This document shows, in pieces, positions 10,460 to 20,099 of a stretch of DNA of 64,000 nt. Each line of letters opens with the position of its first letter. Position 1 is the first letter of the stretch. Source of the stretch: Synechococcus sp. UW179A (GTDB lineage Bacteria; Cyanobacteriota; Cyanobacteriia; PCC-6307; Cyanobiaceae). The DNA is taken from positions 86,474-150,473 of the forward strand of contig NZ_UCNJ01000014.1 in assembly GCF_900473965.1 (NCBI RefSeq), read 5' to 3'. Made by a program: the position numbers and the translations under genes. The notes beneath the pieces are model-generated. The model was not told the origin of the DNA, did no database searches, and was given only the letters and a program-made list of their open reading frames with translations.

Positions 10460-11104
10460 ATGACCGATTCCAACCCCCAGACCAATCCCAACGACGTGCC
10501 ATCGGCGGCCGATGTTCCTGCGGCGGCAGAAGGCCAGCAACAGGAACAACGCCGTGGTGGAGGTCGCGACCGTGGTGACCGCCGTGGCGGACGCCGTGGC
10601 GACCGACGCAACCAGGAGCGTGACTCCGAATGGCAAGAGCGTGTAGTCCAGATCCGCCGCGTCTCTAAAACTGTGAAAGGCGGCAAGAAGATGAGCTTCC
10701 GGGCCATTGTGGTTGTCGGGAACGAGCGCGGTCAGGTCGGCGTCGGTGTCGGCAAGGCCGGCGACGTGATCGGCGCCGTGCGCAAGGGTGTAGCTGACGG
10801 CAAAAAGCATCTCGTCAAAGTGCCTTTGACACGTCACAACTCCATTCCGACCCTGTCCAACGGTCGCGATGGTGCAGCCAGCGTCTTAATTCGTCCTGCA
10901 GCCCCCGGTACCGGTGTCATTGCAGGCGGCTCGATTCGCACAGTTCTCGAGCTTGCTGGCATTAAAAACGTGCTCGCTAAGCGACTGGGCAGCAAAACCC
11001 CTCTAAACAACGCCCGGGCCGCCATGGTGGCTCTCGATAGTCTCCGCACTCACAAGGAGACCGCCAAGGAACGGGGGATCTCCCTCGAGCAGATCTATTC
11101 CTGA
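10460..11104 (+). CDS. rpsE: 30S ribosomal protein S5
   Basis: S5 lies at the mRNA entry pore and affects decoding accuracy. The product has 214 residues, about 45 more than E. coli S5, owing to an N-terminal extension rich in Gln, Arg and Gly (residues about 15-60) with repeated GGRD/GGRR units. The conserved core begins near [19 protein letters not shown] and holds the double-stranded-RNA-binding fold. The next gene is rplO; rpmD (L30) is absent between them, as expected for cyanobacteria. Confidence 0.97.
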   Translation: MTDSNPQTNPNDVPSAADVPAAAEGQQQEQRRGGGRDRGDRRGGRRGDRRNQERDSEWQERVVQIRRVSKTVKGGKKMSFRAIVVVGNERGQVGVGVGKAGDVIGAVRKGVADGKKHLVKVPLTRHNSIPTLSNGRDGAASVLIRPAAPGTGVIAGGSIRTVLELAGIKNVLAKRLGSKTPLNNARAAMVALDSLRTHKETAKERGISLEQIYS

Positions 11105-11110
11105 TTCCCC

Positions 11111-11566
11111 ATGACTAATCTCCGACTTGATTCCCTAAAGCCCAATAAAGGCGCGCGGCGCCGCAAACTGCGCAAAGGTCGCGGCATCGCCGCTGGACAG
11201 GGTGCGAGCTGCGGTTTCGGCATGCGTGGCCAGAAATCCCGTTCCGGCCGACCGACCCGCCCCGGTTTTGAGGGCGGTCAGATGCCCCTGTACAGGCGAG
11301 TGCCCAAGCTGAAGCACTTCACATTGGTGAATCCCAAAAACTTCACCGTTGTGAACGTGTCAGCACTGAATGAGCTCAAAGCCGGCAGCACAGTCAACCT
11401 CGACTCACTCGTCAAGGATGGCGTTGTCACAAGCCCCAAGCACCCTCTGAAAATCCTCGGCAACGGGGAACTCAAGGCCAAGCTCACCGTTCAAGCTGCT
11501 GCTTTTACGACATCAGCACGAACCAAAATCGAGGCAGCCGGTGGCACCTGCGAACTGCTGGACTGA
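11111..11566 (+). CDS. rplO: 50S ribosomal protein L15
   Basis: L15 is a late-assembly large-subunit protein with a long basic N-terminal extension. The 151-residue product has the expected Arg/Gly-rich start ([20 protein letters not shown]) and a C-terminal globular part. A strong hairpin lies between this gene and secY. Confidence 0.97.
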   Translation: MTNLRLDSLKPNKGARRRKLRKGRGIAAGQGASCGFGMRGQKSRSGRPTRPGFEGGQMPLYRRVPKLKHFTLVNPKNFTVVNVSALNELKAGSTVNLDSLVKDGVVTSPKHPLKILGNGELKAKLTVQAAAFTTSARTKIEAAGGTCELLD

Positions 11567-11601
11567 GATCCATCGATCGACCTCCACAGATCTAACGTCT
11601 G

Positions 11602-11634
11602 AGCCGTCCGCCGGAATGTCATCGGCGGACGGCT
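11602..11634 (+). promoter_or_regulatory. Perfect 12-bp hairpin between rplO and secY
   Basis: AGCCGTCCGCCG pairs exactly with CGGCGGACGGCT around a nine-base loop. Only two further T residues follow, so it is not a textbook terminator. It may be a processing or attenuation site separating ribosomal protein expression from secY, or a stabiliser of the upstream mRNA end. Function is inferred. Confidence 0.55.
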
Positions 11635-11670
11635 TTGCTGCAGCAAGCTCAATCACACAATCTCTGTTCC

Positions 11671-12990
11671 ATGCTCGTCAGTCGGGGACGAAATCCCAGC
11701 GCCACTGAAGTCATCACCCAGCTGGTTCAGAACCCTGAGCTGAGAGGCAGGGTTCTCACAACTCTGGGGCTGTTGATGCTCGTGCGTCTCGGCATCTACA
11801 TCCCGATGCCAGGCATTGACCGTGTCGCTTTCGAACAGTTCATCCAACAGGGTGGACAACTGATTGGTTTCCTCGACATCTTCACTGGCGGCGGCATCTC
11901 CACCCTGGGCATCTTCGCTCTCGGGATCCTGCCATTCATCAATGCCTCGATCATCCTTCAGCTGCTCACAGCATCCCTTCCACAACTGGAGGATCTGCAG
12001 AAAAATGAGGGAGAAGCGGGTCGTCGCAAACTCGCTCAGATCACGCGCTACGTCGCACTCGGCTGGGGTCTGATTCAAAGCGTGGTCTTCGCCATGATCC
12101 TGCGCCCTTACGCAGTAGAGGGACTTCCCGTCGGTGTGTTCGTGGTGCAGACAGCACTGGCCCTGGTCACCGGATCGATGATCGTGATGTGGCTGAGTGA
12201 AGTGATCACAGAACGAGGCATCGGCCAGGGAGCCTCACTCGTGATCTTCCTGAACATTGTGGCCACCCTGCCTCAAGCGCTCGGCTCCACCATTGAGAAA
12301 GCCCAAACCGGCGATCGCAACGATGTGTTCGGAATCGTGATCCTGGTTCTGGTGTTCCTGGTCACGATCGTGGGAATCATCTTTGTGCAGGAAGGACAAC
12401 GCCGGCTTCCGATCGTCAGTGCGAAGCGTCAGGTGGGCGGCGGAGCCGTCTTGCCCAATCGCCAGAGCTACCTGCCCTTGAAGCTCAATGCCGGCGGCGT
12501 GATGCCGATCATCTTTGCCTCGGCTCTAATTTTCCTGCCGATCACGATTGCCAACTTCAGCCAGAACCCTTTTCTGATCCGAGCAGCCACTGCCCTGAAT
12601 CCAGGCAGCTCGAACCCATGGCCTTATGCCTTGGTGTTCTTCTCCCTGATTCTCGGCTTCTCTTATTTCTATGCGTCCCTGACCTTTAACCCGGTGGATG
12701 TCGCCAGCAATCTCAAGCGCGGAGGGGTAGCAATCCCAGGAGTCAGGCCTGGAACAGCAACAGCGAATTACCTCGAGGGGGTTAAAAACAGACTCACTCT
12801 GCTGGGCGGACTCTTCCTCGGTGCTGTCGCCATCATTCCTTCTGCCGTGGAGCGTGCAACCAATGTGCAAACCTTCCAAGGCCTTGGAGCTACCTCGCTG
12901 CTGATCCTGGTGGGTGTTGCGATTGACACTGCCAAGCAAGTGCAGACCTATGTGATCTCTCAGCGCTACGAGGGAATGGTGCGCCAGTAA
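11671..12990 (+). CDS. secY: Protein translocase subunit SecY
   Basis: SecY is the channel-forming membrane protein of the Sec translocon; in cyanobacteria it serves both cytoplasmic and thylakoid membranes. The 439-residue product has the expected alternation of about ten hydrophobic segments, a plug-region motif around GIFALGILPFINASI, and a C-terminal AIDTAKQVQTYVISQRYEG. The start at MLVSRGRNPSATEVITQL is family-like, although the frame is open 12 codons upstream into the hairpin. Confidence 0.97.
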   Translation: MLVSRGRNPSATEVITQLVQNPELRGRVLTTLGLLMLVRLGIYIPMPGIDRVAFEQFIQQGGQLIGFLDIFTGGGISTLGIFALGILPFINASIILQLLTASLPQLEDLQKNEGEAGRRKLAQITRYVALGWGLIQSVVFAMILRPYAVEGLPVGVFVVQTALALVTGSMIVMWLSEVITERGIGQGASLVIFLNIVATLPQALGSTIEKAQTGDRNDVFGIVILVLVFLVTIVGIIFVQEGQRRLPIVSAKRQVGGGAVLPNRQSYLPLKLNAGGVMPIIFASALIFLPITIANFSQNPFLIRAATALNPGSSNPWPYALVFFSLILGFSYFYASLTFNPVDVASNLKRGGVAIPGVRPGTATANYLEGVKNRLTLLGGLFLGAVAIIPSAVERATNVQTFQGLGATSLLILVGVAIDTAKQVQTYVISQRYEGMVRQ

Positions 12991-13084
12991 CTCGGCACCT
13001 TCGGGCAGTCGCTCCGAAACAACACAACAGCGGCGGATCCTCCACATCTGTTGATCTCGTCTACCTCAACCACCCAGAATCGCC

Positions 13085-13636
13085 ATGAAACAACGTCTTC
13101 TGTTTGTGGGCCCGCCCGGTGCCGGCAAGGGCACGCAAGCTGCCCTTCTCTGCGAAAAGCACGATCTTCGGCATCTGTCCACCGGCGATCTGCTCAGAGC
13201 TGAGGTGGCCGCAGGCAGTGACCTCGGCAAGGAAGCGGAAGCCGTAATGAACCGGGGTGCATTGGTTACGGACAACTTGGTGCTGGCCATCGTCAAGGCA
13301 CAGCTCTCTGCTCTTAACGGCCAGGGCTGGCTGATGGATGGCTTTCCACGCAACGTGGCGCAGGCCGAGGCACTGGCGCCTCTGCTTCAGGAACTCGATC
13401 AAGCGATTGAGAGCGTTGTGTTGCTGGAGCTTGATGATTCCGTTCTGATCGAGCGAATGCTCGGCCGCGGTCGTGCTGACGACAACGAGGTGGTGATCCG
13501 CAACCGTCTTGAGGTCTACAAGCAGCAGACAGCTCCCCTGATCGATCACTACAGCAAGCAGAACCTGCTGGTCAGAGTGCAGGCCAACGGCAGTGTTGAA
13601 GCCATTGCTGAGCGAATCGAGAATGTTGTTGCTTGA
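13085..13636 (+). CDS. adk: Adenylate kinase (short, zinc-free type)
   Basis: Adk interconverts AMP, ADP and ATP. The P-loop GPPGAGKGT lies at residues 9-17, the AMP site at TGDLLRAEV, and DGFPRN near residue 84. At 183 residues it is the short form: the LID is a brief loop around [11 protein letters not shown] and carries no zinc-binding cysteines. Its place between secY and rpmJ is the classic alpha/spc arrangement, although infA is missing here. Confidence 0.97.
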   Translation: MKQRLLFVGPPGAGKGTQAALLCEKHDLRHLSTGDLLRAEVAAGSDLGKEAEAVMNRGALVTDNLVLAIVKAQLSALNGQGWLMDGFPRNVAQAEALAPLLQELDQAIESVVLLELDDSVLIERMLGRGRADDNEVVIRNRLEVYKQQTAPLIDHYSKQNLLVRVQANGSVEAIAERIENVVA

Positions 13637-13683
13637 CCCGCTGTGGTACGGTAGCTGTTTGCAACAATGGAGAGCTTCGCCCC

Positions 13684-13800
13684 ATGAAGGTGCGTTCCTC
13701 GGTTAAAAAAATCAGCCCTGACGATCAAATCGTCAAGCGCAGAGGTCGCATCTACGTGATCAATAAGAAGCGCCCTCGCAACAAGCAACGCCAGGGCTGA
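13684..13800 (+). CDS. rpmJ: 50S ribosomal protein L36, cysteine-free form
   Basis: This 38-residue product starts [20 protein letters not shown] and ends [12 protein letters not shown], the typical L36 ends. The canonical L36 binds one zinc ion through three cysteines and a histidine; all these cysteines are absent here, so this is the C-minus, zinc-independent form. The gene is easily missed because of its size. It lies between adk and rpsM, the normal place for rpmJ. Confidence 0.95.
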   Translation: MKVRSSVKKISPDDQIVKRRGRIYVINKKRPRNKQRQG

Positions 13801-13900
13801 AGCCTCGGCCTGCCCTCTCATCGCAGGGTCCTGTCCCTGCTCCCTGAATTGAAGACTTCCCAGGCAAAGGAAGTCATTGTCCACCTCGATTAATTGCTCA

Positions 13901-14266
13901 GTGGCACGGATTGCTGGTGTCGACATTCCCCGCGACAAGCGGATCGAAGTCGCCCTCACCTACATCTACGGAATTGGCCCGACCCGGGCCAAAACCATCC
14001 TTTCCAAGACTGGTGTCAATCCCGACATCAGAGTGAAGGATCTCGAGGACGGTGATGTGCAGAAACTGCGCGGTGCCACCGAGACCTTCACCATTGAGGG
14101 TGACCTGCGCAGGCAGGAGGGGATGGCCCTCAAGCGCCTCCAGGACATCGGCTGCGTGCGCGGTCGGCGCCATCGCATGAGCCTCCCGGTGCGCGGACAG
14201 CGAACCCGCACGAATGCGCGAACCCGTCGCGGAGCTCGCAAGACCGTGGCCGGCAAGAAGAAATAA
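13901..14266 (+). CDS. rpsM: 30S ribosomal protein S13 (GTG start)
   Basis: S13 sits at the top of the small subunit head and contacts P-site tRNA. The family start [18 protein letters not shown] follows a GTG at 13901, giving 121 residues. There is no good Shine-Dalgarno sequence before this GTG, whereas GGAAG lies close to an in-frame TTG eight codons upstream at 13877, so the longer start cannot be excluded. The C-terminal arginine-rich tail with [19 protein letters not shown] is typical. Confidence 0.95.
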   Translation: MARIAGVDIPRDKRIEVALTYIYGIGPTRAKTILSKTGVNPDIRVKDLEDGDVQKLRGATETFTIEGDLRRQEGMALKRLQDIGCVRGRRHRMSLPVRGQRTRTNARTRRGARKTVAGKKK

Positions 14267-14322
14267 GCCGCTTCGGCCCATCGGATCCTTCAGTTCCTTA
14301 AGCCCCCTCCATCTCCAGGCCC

Positions 14323-14715
14323 ATGGCCAAAACAGTCAAGAAATCAGGTCCCAAGAAGGCCAAACGCAACGTTCCCAATGGCGTTGCCCATATCCAAAGC
14401 ACCTTCAACAACACGATCGTCTCGATCACCGATACCACTGGAGAAGTCATCTCCTGGTCCTCGGCAGGTGCCAGCGGCTTCAAAGGTGCGCGCAAGGGCA
14501 CCCCATTTGCAGCGCAGACCGCAGCCGAAGCAGCGGCCCGCAGAGCTCTTGAGCAGGGCATGCGCCAGATCGAAGTGCTTGTGCGTGGCCCCGGCTCAGG
14601 CCGTGAAACCGCGATCAGGGCTTTGCAGGTTGCTGGCCTAGAAATCACTTTGATCCGCGACGTCACTCCCCTGCCTCACAACGGCTGTCGCCGTGCCAAG
14701 CGTCGGCGCGTCTGA
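14323..14715 (+). CDS. rpsK: 30S ribosomal protein S11
   Basis: S11 lines the platform near the mRNA exit. The 130-residue product contains [20 protein letters not shown] and the signature at the end, [18 protein letters not shown]. In E. coli rpsD (S4) would come next; here rpoA follows directly. Confidence 0.98.
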   Translation: MAKTVKKSGPKKAKRNVPNGVAHIQSTFNNTIVSITDTTGEVISWSSAGASGFKGARKGTPFAAQTAAEAAARRALEQGMRQIEVLVRGPGSGRETAIRALQVAGLEITLIRDVTPLPHNGCRRAKRRRV

Positions 14716-14760
14716 GCCAACGCGTCCCTGTTCAGGTCCCTCTCTCCCCCGCCTCAGACT

Positions 14761-15699
14761 GTGTTGCAATACCAGATCGACCGTATCGAGCACCAGATCG
14801 CTGACGATCGCTCCCAGACCGGTGTGTTTCTCATCGGCCCCCTCGAACGGGGCCAGGCCACAACCCTAGGCAATTCCCTGCGGCGTGTGCTCATGGGCAA
14901 TCTTGAAGGCACCGCTGTCACAGCTGTCCGGATTGCCGGAGTCAACCACGAGTACGCGACCATCCCCGGAGTTCGGGAGGATGTGCTCGATATTCTGCTG
15001 AACTGCAAACAGATCACGGTCAACAGCCGCACCAACGAGCTTGAGATCGGTCGTCTTGTCATTGCTGGCCCTGCAACGGTGAAAGCCCGGGATCTGCAGT
15101 TCTCCTCCCAGGTCCAGGTCGTGGATGGTGAACGCGTGATCGCCACGGTGAGCGATGGCTACAGCCTCGAGCTCGAGGTTCATGTGGAGCGCGGTGTGGG
15201 CTATCGCCCCGTCGACCGTCACAACGAAGACACCAGCGCGATCGATCTTCTCCAGATCGATTCCGTGTTCATGCCCGTGCACAGGGTGAACTTCACCATT
15301 GACGAGACGGCAGTAGCTGAGGGTGGTTCCGCCCGAGAGCGCCTGCGCATGGAAGTGGTAACCGATGGTTCGATCACACCTGACGATGCCATCGCTCAGT
15401 CCGCGAACCAACTGATCGAGCTCTTCCAACCTCTCGCCACCGTCACCATGGTGGAAGAAGTTCAGGCAGAACCTGAGCCGACTGCCGAAGCTCAGATTCC
15501 TCTCGAAGAATTGAATCTGTCTGTGCGTGCCTACAACTGCCTGAAGCGCGCTCAGGTCAATTCCGTCTCCGATCTGATGGGCTTCAGCTACGAGGATCTA
15601 CTGGAGATCAAGAACTTCGGTTCCAAGTCGGCTGATGAAGTGATTGAAGCGCTTGAAAGGATCGGCATTCAAATCCCCCAGAGCCGCACCAGCGTCTGA
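14761..15699 (+). CDS. rpoA: RNA polymerase alpha subunit (GTG start)
   Basis: Alpha dimerises to nucleate the core polymerase and its C-terminal domain contacts DNA and activators. The N-terminal domain covers roughly residues 1-230 with the [14 protein letters not shown] assembly motif. A flexible acidic linker (around [13 protein letters not shown]) follows, then the C-terminal domain with [19 protein letters not shown] and the [14 protein letters not shown] helix-hairpin. The start is GTG-TTG-CAA; 312 residues is the normal cyanobacterial size. Confidence 0.97.
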   Translation: MLQYQIDRIEHQIADDRSQTGVFLIGPLERGQATTLGNSLRRVLMGNLEGTAVTAVRIAGVNHEYATIPGVREDVLDILLNCKQITVNSRTNELEIGRLVIAGPATVKARDLQFSSQVQVVDGERVIATVSDGYSLELEVHVERGVGYRPVDRHNEDTSAIDLLQIDSVFMPVHRVNFTIDETAVAEGGSARERLRMEVVTDGSITPDDAIAQSANQLIELFQPLATVTMVEEVQAEPEPTAEAQIPLEELNLSVRAYNCLKRAQVNSVSDLMGFSYEDLLEIKNFGSKSADEVIEALERIGIQIPQSRTSV

Positions 15700-15736
15700 C
15701 TCTTACCTTCCCCCGTACTCCAGTCCCTCCAGAACC

Positions 15737-16087
15737 ATGCGTCACCAATGTCGAGTCCCACAGCTGGGACGTCCCGCTGACCAACGCAAAGCCATGCTTC
15801 GTGGCCTCACAACACAGCTGATCCGCGAAGGTCGCGTCACCACCACCAAAGCCCGTGCCAAGGCACTGCGTGACGAAACCGAACGGATGATTACTCTCGC
15901 CAAGGAGGGCAGCCTTGCCTCCCGGCGCAGGGTTCTGGGATACGTCTACGACAAGCAGCTTGTGCATGCCCTGTTCGAGAAAGCTCCTGATCGCTACGGC
16001 GATCGCAAAGGTGGCTACACCCGCATCACTCGTACGGTGCGTCGTCGCGGAGACAATGCCGAGATGGCGATCATTGAGCTGGTCTGA
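15737..16087 (+). CDS. rplQ: 50S ribosomal protein L17
   Basis: L17 is a large-subunit protein near the tunnel exit. The start at [21 protein letters not shown] gives 116 residues with the signature [14 protein letters not shown]. Its TGA overlaps a possible CTG start of truA in a CTGA arrangement. Confidence 0.97.
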   Translation: MRHQCRVPQLGRPADQRKAMLRGLTTQLIREGRVTTTKARAKALRDETERMITLAKEGSLASRRRVLGYVYDKQLVHALFEKAPDRYGDRKGGYTRITRTVRRRGDNAEMAIIELV

Positions 16088-16998
16088 GGTTCGGCGTCAG
16101 CATCACGGAAATCACCATCCCGGAACCCTCGGCTGAGGCTGTCGGCATCCGCCTTAAGCGGATTGCTCTCAGTCTCCAGTACGAGGGCTCTTCATTTTGT
16201 GGATGGCAACGTCAACCCAACGGCACCAGCGTGCAATCGGTGCTCGACGATGCCATCTCAGTGCTCGACCCCCATCGGCCGATACAGACCGTGGCTGCAG
16301 GGCGGACAGATGCTGGCGTCCATGCCTCCGGTCAGGTGGTGCATTTCGACAGCTGCGGCCCCATACCAGCTAAGCGCTGGGCGCCTGCTCTCAATGGCCG
16401 TTTGCCGTCCTCGATCCGGGTGCGAGAAGCGGTGGAACGTCCCCTTGGATGGCACGCCTGCTACTCCGCCAGCTACCGGCGCTACCGCTACACCCTTTAC
16501 AACGGTCGAAGGCCAAACCTGTTTCTTGCGCCCTGGAGCTGGCATCGCTACCAGACACGACTGGATGAACAGGCGATGGAACAAGCACTTCAGGGCCTAC
16601 TTGGAAGTCACGACTTTGCAGCGTTCCAACGAGCAGGCAGCCGACGATCCCACTCGCGCACAACGATCCAGGATGTGTCCATCCAGCGGCGAGGAGACCT
16701 GATTCACTTCGAGATTCAGGCCAGCGGTTTTCTGTATGGGATGGTGCGTCTGCTGACGGGCCAGCTCGTAGCTGTTGGAGAGCACCGACTGACGCCGGAA
16801 CACTTTGAACGCCGTTGGAGAGAACGTCGCCGCAGTGAAGTAAAAGATGGAGCACCGGCGCAGGGACTCTGCCTGCTGCGCGCCGGTTATCCGGAAAGCA
16901 TCTTCAGCAAGGGCGGCTGGTACGATTGTCAACCGACGTTTTTTCTGGCCTCAGAGGACCCTCCTCCGGATCCTCCCCCGTGGCCAATCAGTACCTGA
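16084..16998 (+). CDS. truA: tRNA pseudouridine synthase TruA, start codon uncertain
   Basis: TruA converts U38-U40 of the tRNA anticodon stem to pseudouridine. The conserved N-terminal block [20 protein letters not shown] begins at 16159, and the catalytic aspartate sits in [18 protein letters not shown]. From an in-frame TGA near 16076 to that block there is no ATG, GTG or TTG. The first standard start, GTG at 16231, would delete the conserved strand. I place the start at the CTG (16084) overlapping the rplQ stop; ATC codons at 16102, 16111 or 16117 are alternatives. Identity is certain, the start is not. The rpoA-rplQ-truA order is a common conserved arrangement. Confidence 0.85.
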   Translation: MRFGVSITEITIPEPSAEAVGIRLKRIALSLQYEGSSFCGWQRQPNGTSVQSVLDDAISVLDPHRPIQTVAAGRTDAGVHASGQVVHFDSCGPIPAKRWAPALNGRLPSSIRVREAVERPLGWHACYSASYRRYRYTLYNGRRPNLFLAPWSWHRYQTRLDEQAMEQALQGLLGSHDFAAFQRAGSRRSHSRTTIQDVSIQRRGDLIHFEIQASGFLYGMVRLLTGQLVAVGEHRLTPEHFERRWRERRRSEVKDGAPAQGLCLLRAGYPESIFSKGGWYDCQPTFFLASEDPPPDPPPWPIST

Positions 16999-17015
16999 GC
17001 GGGCCATTCCACTCA

Positions 17016-17150
17016 ACTGATTCGATCAGTGAGGGAACCATCGACAGGTAAAGTCGATCTTTGAGCTTTGAACAGCACGCCATGGCGTGGCTGAAGCTCC
17101 TGCCCAGCTTCGTCGCTAGCGACGGGGCATAACCGAACCGGCATGCCGGC
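17016..17150 (+). promoter_or_regulatory. rplM leader with three palindromes
   Basis: The truA-rplM gap contains ACTGAT-TCG-ATCAGT (17016-17030), a perfect 14-base palindrome CGTCGCTAGCGACG (17111-17124) and the 12-base CCGGCATGCCGG (17138-17149) just before the rplM start. TAAAGT at 17049-17054 resembles a -10 element. This looks like a promoter plus a structured 5' leader. Autogenous control by L13 is known in some bacteria; here it is inference. Confidence 0.45.
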
Positions 17151-17153
17151 GCG

Positions 17154-17606
17154 ATGAACAAGACCTCCGTCCCCTCCATCGATTCAATCGACCGCCAGTG
17201 GTATCTGGTGGACGCTGAGAATCAAACTCTCGGCCGTCTGGCGACCGAAGTGGCTTCCGTGCTTCGCGGCAAAAACAAAGCCAGCTACACCCCTCACCTC
17301 GACACCGGCGATTTTGTCGTTGTCGTCAATGCCGAAAAGGTGAAGGTCAGTGGCAGCAAGCCGCAACAGAAGCTTTATCGCCGACATTCCGGACGCCCCG
17401 GAGGAATGAAGGTAGAGACCTTCGCTCATCTTCAGGAGCGTCTTCCTGAGCGAATCGTGGAAAAAGCCATCAAGGGCATGCTTCCCCACAACGCTTTGGG
17501 TCGCCAGATGTTCCGCAAACTGAAGGTGTACAAGGGTGCAGATCATCCGCATTCCGCCCAGCAGCCTCAGCCCCTGCAGCTCGATCCCGCCGCTTCCGCC
17601 AAATGA
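17154..17606 (+). CDS. rplM: 50S ribosomal protein L13
   Basis: L13 is an early 23S rRNA binder. The 150-residue product contains [19 protein letters not shown] and the signature [21 protein letters not shown] Gln/Pro-rich tail ([17 protein letters not shown]) extends past the usual end. The gene overlaps rpsI by four bases (ATGA), the universal rplM-rpsI pairing. Confidence 0.98.
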   Translation: MNKTSVPSIDSIDRQWYLVDAENQTLGRLATEVASVLRGKNKASYTPHLDTGDFVVVVNAEKVKVSGSKPQQKLYRRHSGRPGGMKVETFAHLQERLPERIVEKAIKGMLPHNALGRQMFRKLKVYKGADHPHSAQQPQPLQLDPAASAK

Positions 17607-18007
17607 GCACCTCCAATTCTGTCGTCTATTGGGGCACCGGTCGTCGTAAGACCTCAGTCGCCCGCGTTCGCCTGATCCCCGGTAACGGCACGATCACCAT
17701 CAACGGTCGTCCTGGAGATAACTATCTCAATTACAACCCTGCGTACATCGCTGCCGTCAAGGCGCCATTACAGACTCTGGGTCTGACCACTGAGTACGAC
17801 GTGCTCGTCAACGTGAGAGGAGGTGGGCTCACCGGACAGGCTGATGCCATCAAGCAGGGCGCCGCTAGGGCTCTTTGCGAGCTCTCCTCCGATAATCGCA
17901 AACCTCTCAAAACCGAAGGTCACCTCAGTCGTGACCCACGGGCCAAGGAGCGTCGCAAGTACGGCCTCAAGAAAGCCCGCAAAGCTCCCCAGTTCTCCAA
18001 GCGCTGA
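17603..18007 (+). CDS. rpsI: 30S ribosomal protein S9
   Basis: S9 has a long C-terminal tail whose last residues touch the P-site tRNA. The 134-residue product starts [20 protein letters not shown] and ends [12 protein letters not shown], the conserved tail with its final KR. The signature [19 protein letters not shown] is present. Translation is probably coupled to rplM. Confidence 0.98.
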   Translation: MSTSNSVVYWGTGRRKTSVARVRLIPGNGTITINGRPGDNYLNYNPAYIAAVKAPLQTLGLTTEYDVLVNVRGGGLTGQADAIKQGAARALCELSSDNRKPLKTEGHLSRDPRAKERRKYGLKKARKAPQFSKR

Positions 18008-18015
18008 TCCCTGTC

Positions 18016-18285
18016 ATGCCCAAGCCCGACATTCATCCAACCTGGTACCCCGACGCCAAGGTGATCTGCAACGGAGAAGTGGTCATGACCACTGGCTCCA
18101 CACAGCCGGAAATCCATGTAGACGTTTGGAGTGGTAACCATCCGTTCTTCACTGGTACCCAGAAGATTCTCGACACTGAAGGACGTGTGGATCGCTTTAT
18201 GCGCAAGTACGGCATGGGCAGCACCGCCAGCGTCAACGAAGACAAGAAAGCCCCCGCTAAGGACGAGTCGAAGGCTGAAGCCTGA
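18016..18285 (+). CDS. rpmE: 50S ribosomal protein L31
   Basis: L31 bridges the two subunits at the central protuberance. The 89-residue product starts MPKPDIHPTWYPDAKVICNG and includes the conserved SGNHPFFTGTQKILDTEGRVD. A charged tail rich in Lys, Asp and Glu follows. The zinc-binding CxxC of type A forms is not intact: a single cysteine (ICNG) is visible, so it is a C-minus form, like L36 in this cluster. A strong terminator follows. Confidence 0.96.
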   Translation: MPKPDIHPTWYPDAKVICNGEVVMTTGSTQPEIHVDVWSGNHPFFTGTQKILDTEGRVDRFMRKYGMGSTASVNEDKKAPAKDESKAEA

Positions 18286-18331
18286 TGCGCTCTGCAATCG
18301 ACGCACAAGCGATCGATCACTACATTTTTTG

Positions 18332-18371
18332 CCCCCGAATGCAGACACTGCTCTGCCTTCGGGGCTTTTTT
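18332..18371 (+). terminator. Intrinsic terminator closing the ribosomal cluster
   Basis: CCCCGAA.GCAGA pairs with TCTGC.TTCGGGG around a CACTGC loop, followed directly by C and six T residues. A T-run also precedes the stem, so it may be partly bidirectional. It lies 46 bases after rpmE and 50 bases before prfA. Confidence 0.88.
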
Positions 18372-18420
18372 CTGAAAGGGCACAACCGTCAGGTCCTTTC
18401 CCGACCATGCTTCTGAGGCC

Positions 18421-19518
<1,098 letters not shown>

Positions 19519-19528
19519 TCCAAATCGG

Positions 19529-20026
19529 TCAGACGCCGATGACGTATTTGGCCCACTCGCTGTGGCGACCCGAATCGATCTGACGAACGGCCTCGAAACT
19601 CAAACTGCTGAGGGGACGACGCGGAACCCGTTTGAGAGGCATGCCCGCTTCTGAAGGGGTGCGGCTTGCCTTGCGGACATTGCAACTCGTACAGGCCGTG
19701 GTCACGTTGTCCCAGGCATCAGTTCCACCGCGGCTGCGGGGGATTACATGGTCAATCGATAGGAGTTCCCGGCTGCCGCAGTACTGACAGGTGTGATTAT
19801 CCCGCTGAAACACGTTGCGGCGTGTCATAGGGACCTGGCGAAAAGGCACGCGCACGAATTGACGCAGACGGATGACTGTCGGCAGATGCATATCACTGCG
19901 GACAAGGTGCTTGGAATCGTGTTCCAGACTCTCGGCCTTCCCCTTGATCATCATCACGACGGCTCGACGCCAGGTGGTGATGTTCAAAGGCTCGTAGGAC
20001 GCATTGAGAACGAGAACCTGGCCCAT
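19529..20026 (-). CDS. HNH endonuclease domain protein
   Basis: The 165-residue product starts MGQVLVLNASYEPLNITTW and carries an HNH core: CQYCG, then LLSIDHVIPRSRGG, then WDNVTTACTSCNVRK. The paired CxxC motifs would hold a structural zinc and the ID-H/N/H residues a catalytic metal. This compact single-domain protein resembles a family found in many cyanobacteria; its function is unknown, and repair or nicking roles are guesses. It is convergent with prfA and divergent from alr. I see no intron, inverted ends or other sign that it is mobile. Confidence 0.85.
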   Translation of the reverse strand: MGQVLVLNASYEPLNITTWRRAVVMMIKGKAESLEHDSKHLVRSDMHLPTVIRLRQFVRVPFRQVPMTRRNVFQRDNHTCQYCGSRELLSIDHVIPRSRGGTDAWDNVTTACTSCNVRKASRTPSEAGMPLKRVPRRPLSSLSFEAVRQIDSGRHSEWAKYVIGV

Positions 20027-20099
20027 GCCAGCTCCCTGATTACACGTCATGCTATCGGGGTCACAAGGGCAGCTTTGTGACCTTCACTACCCAGCCCCG

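Noticed and set aside
19529..20026. HNH protein as a homing or mobile element
   Set aside because: No intron, intein splice residues, flanking repeats or disrupted host gene; it looks like a resident core gene.
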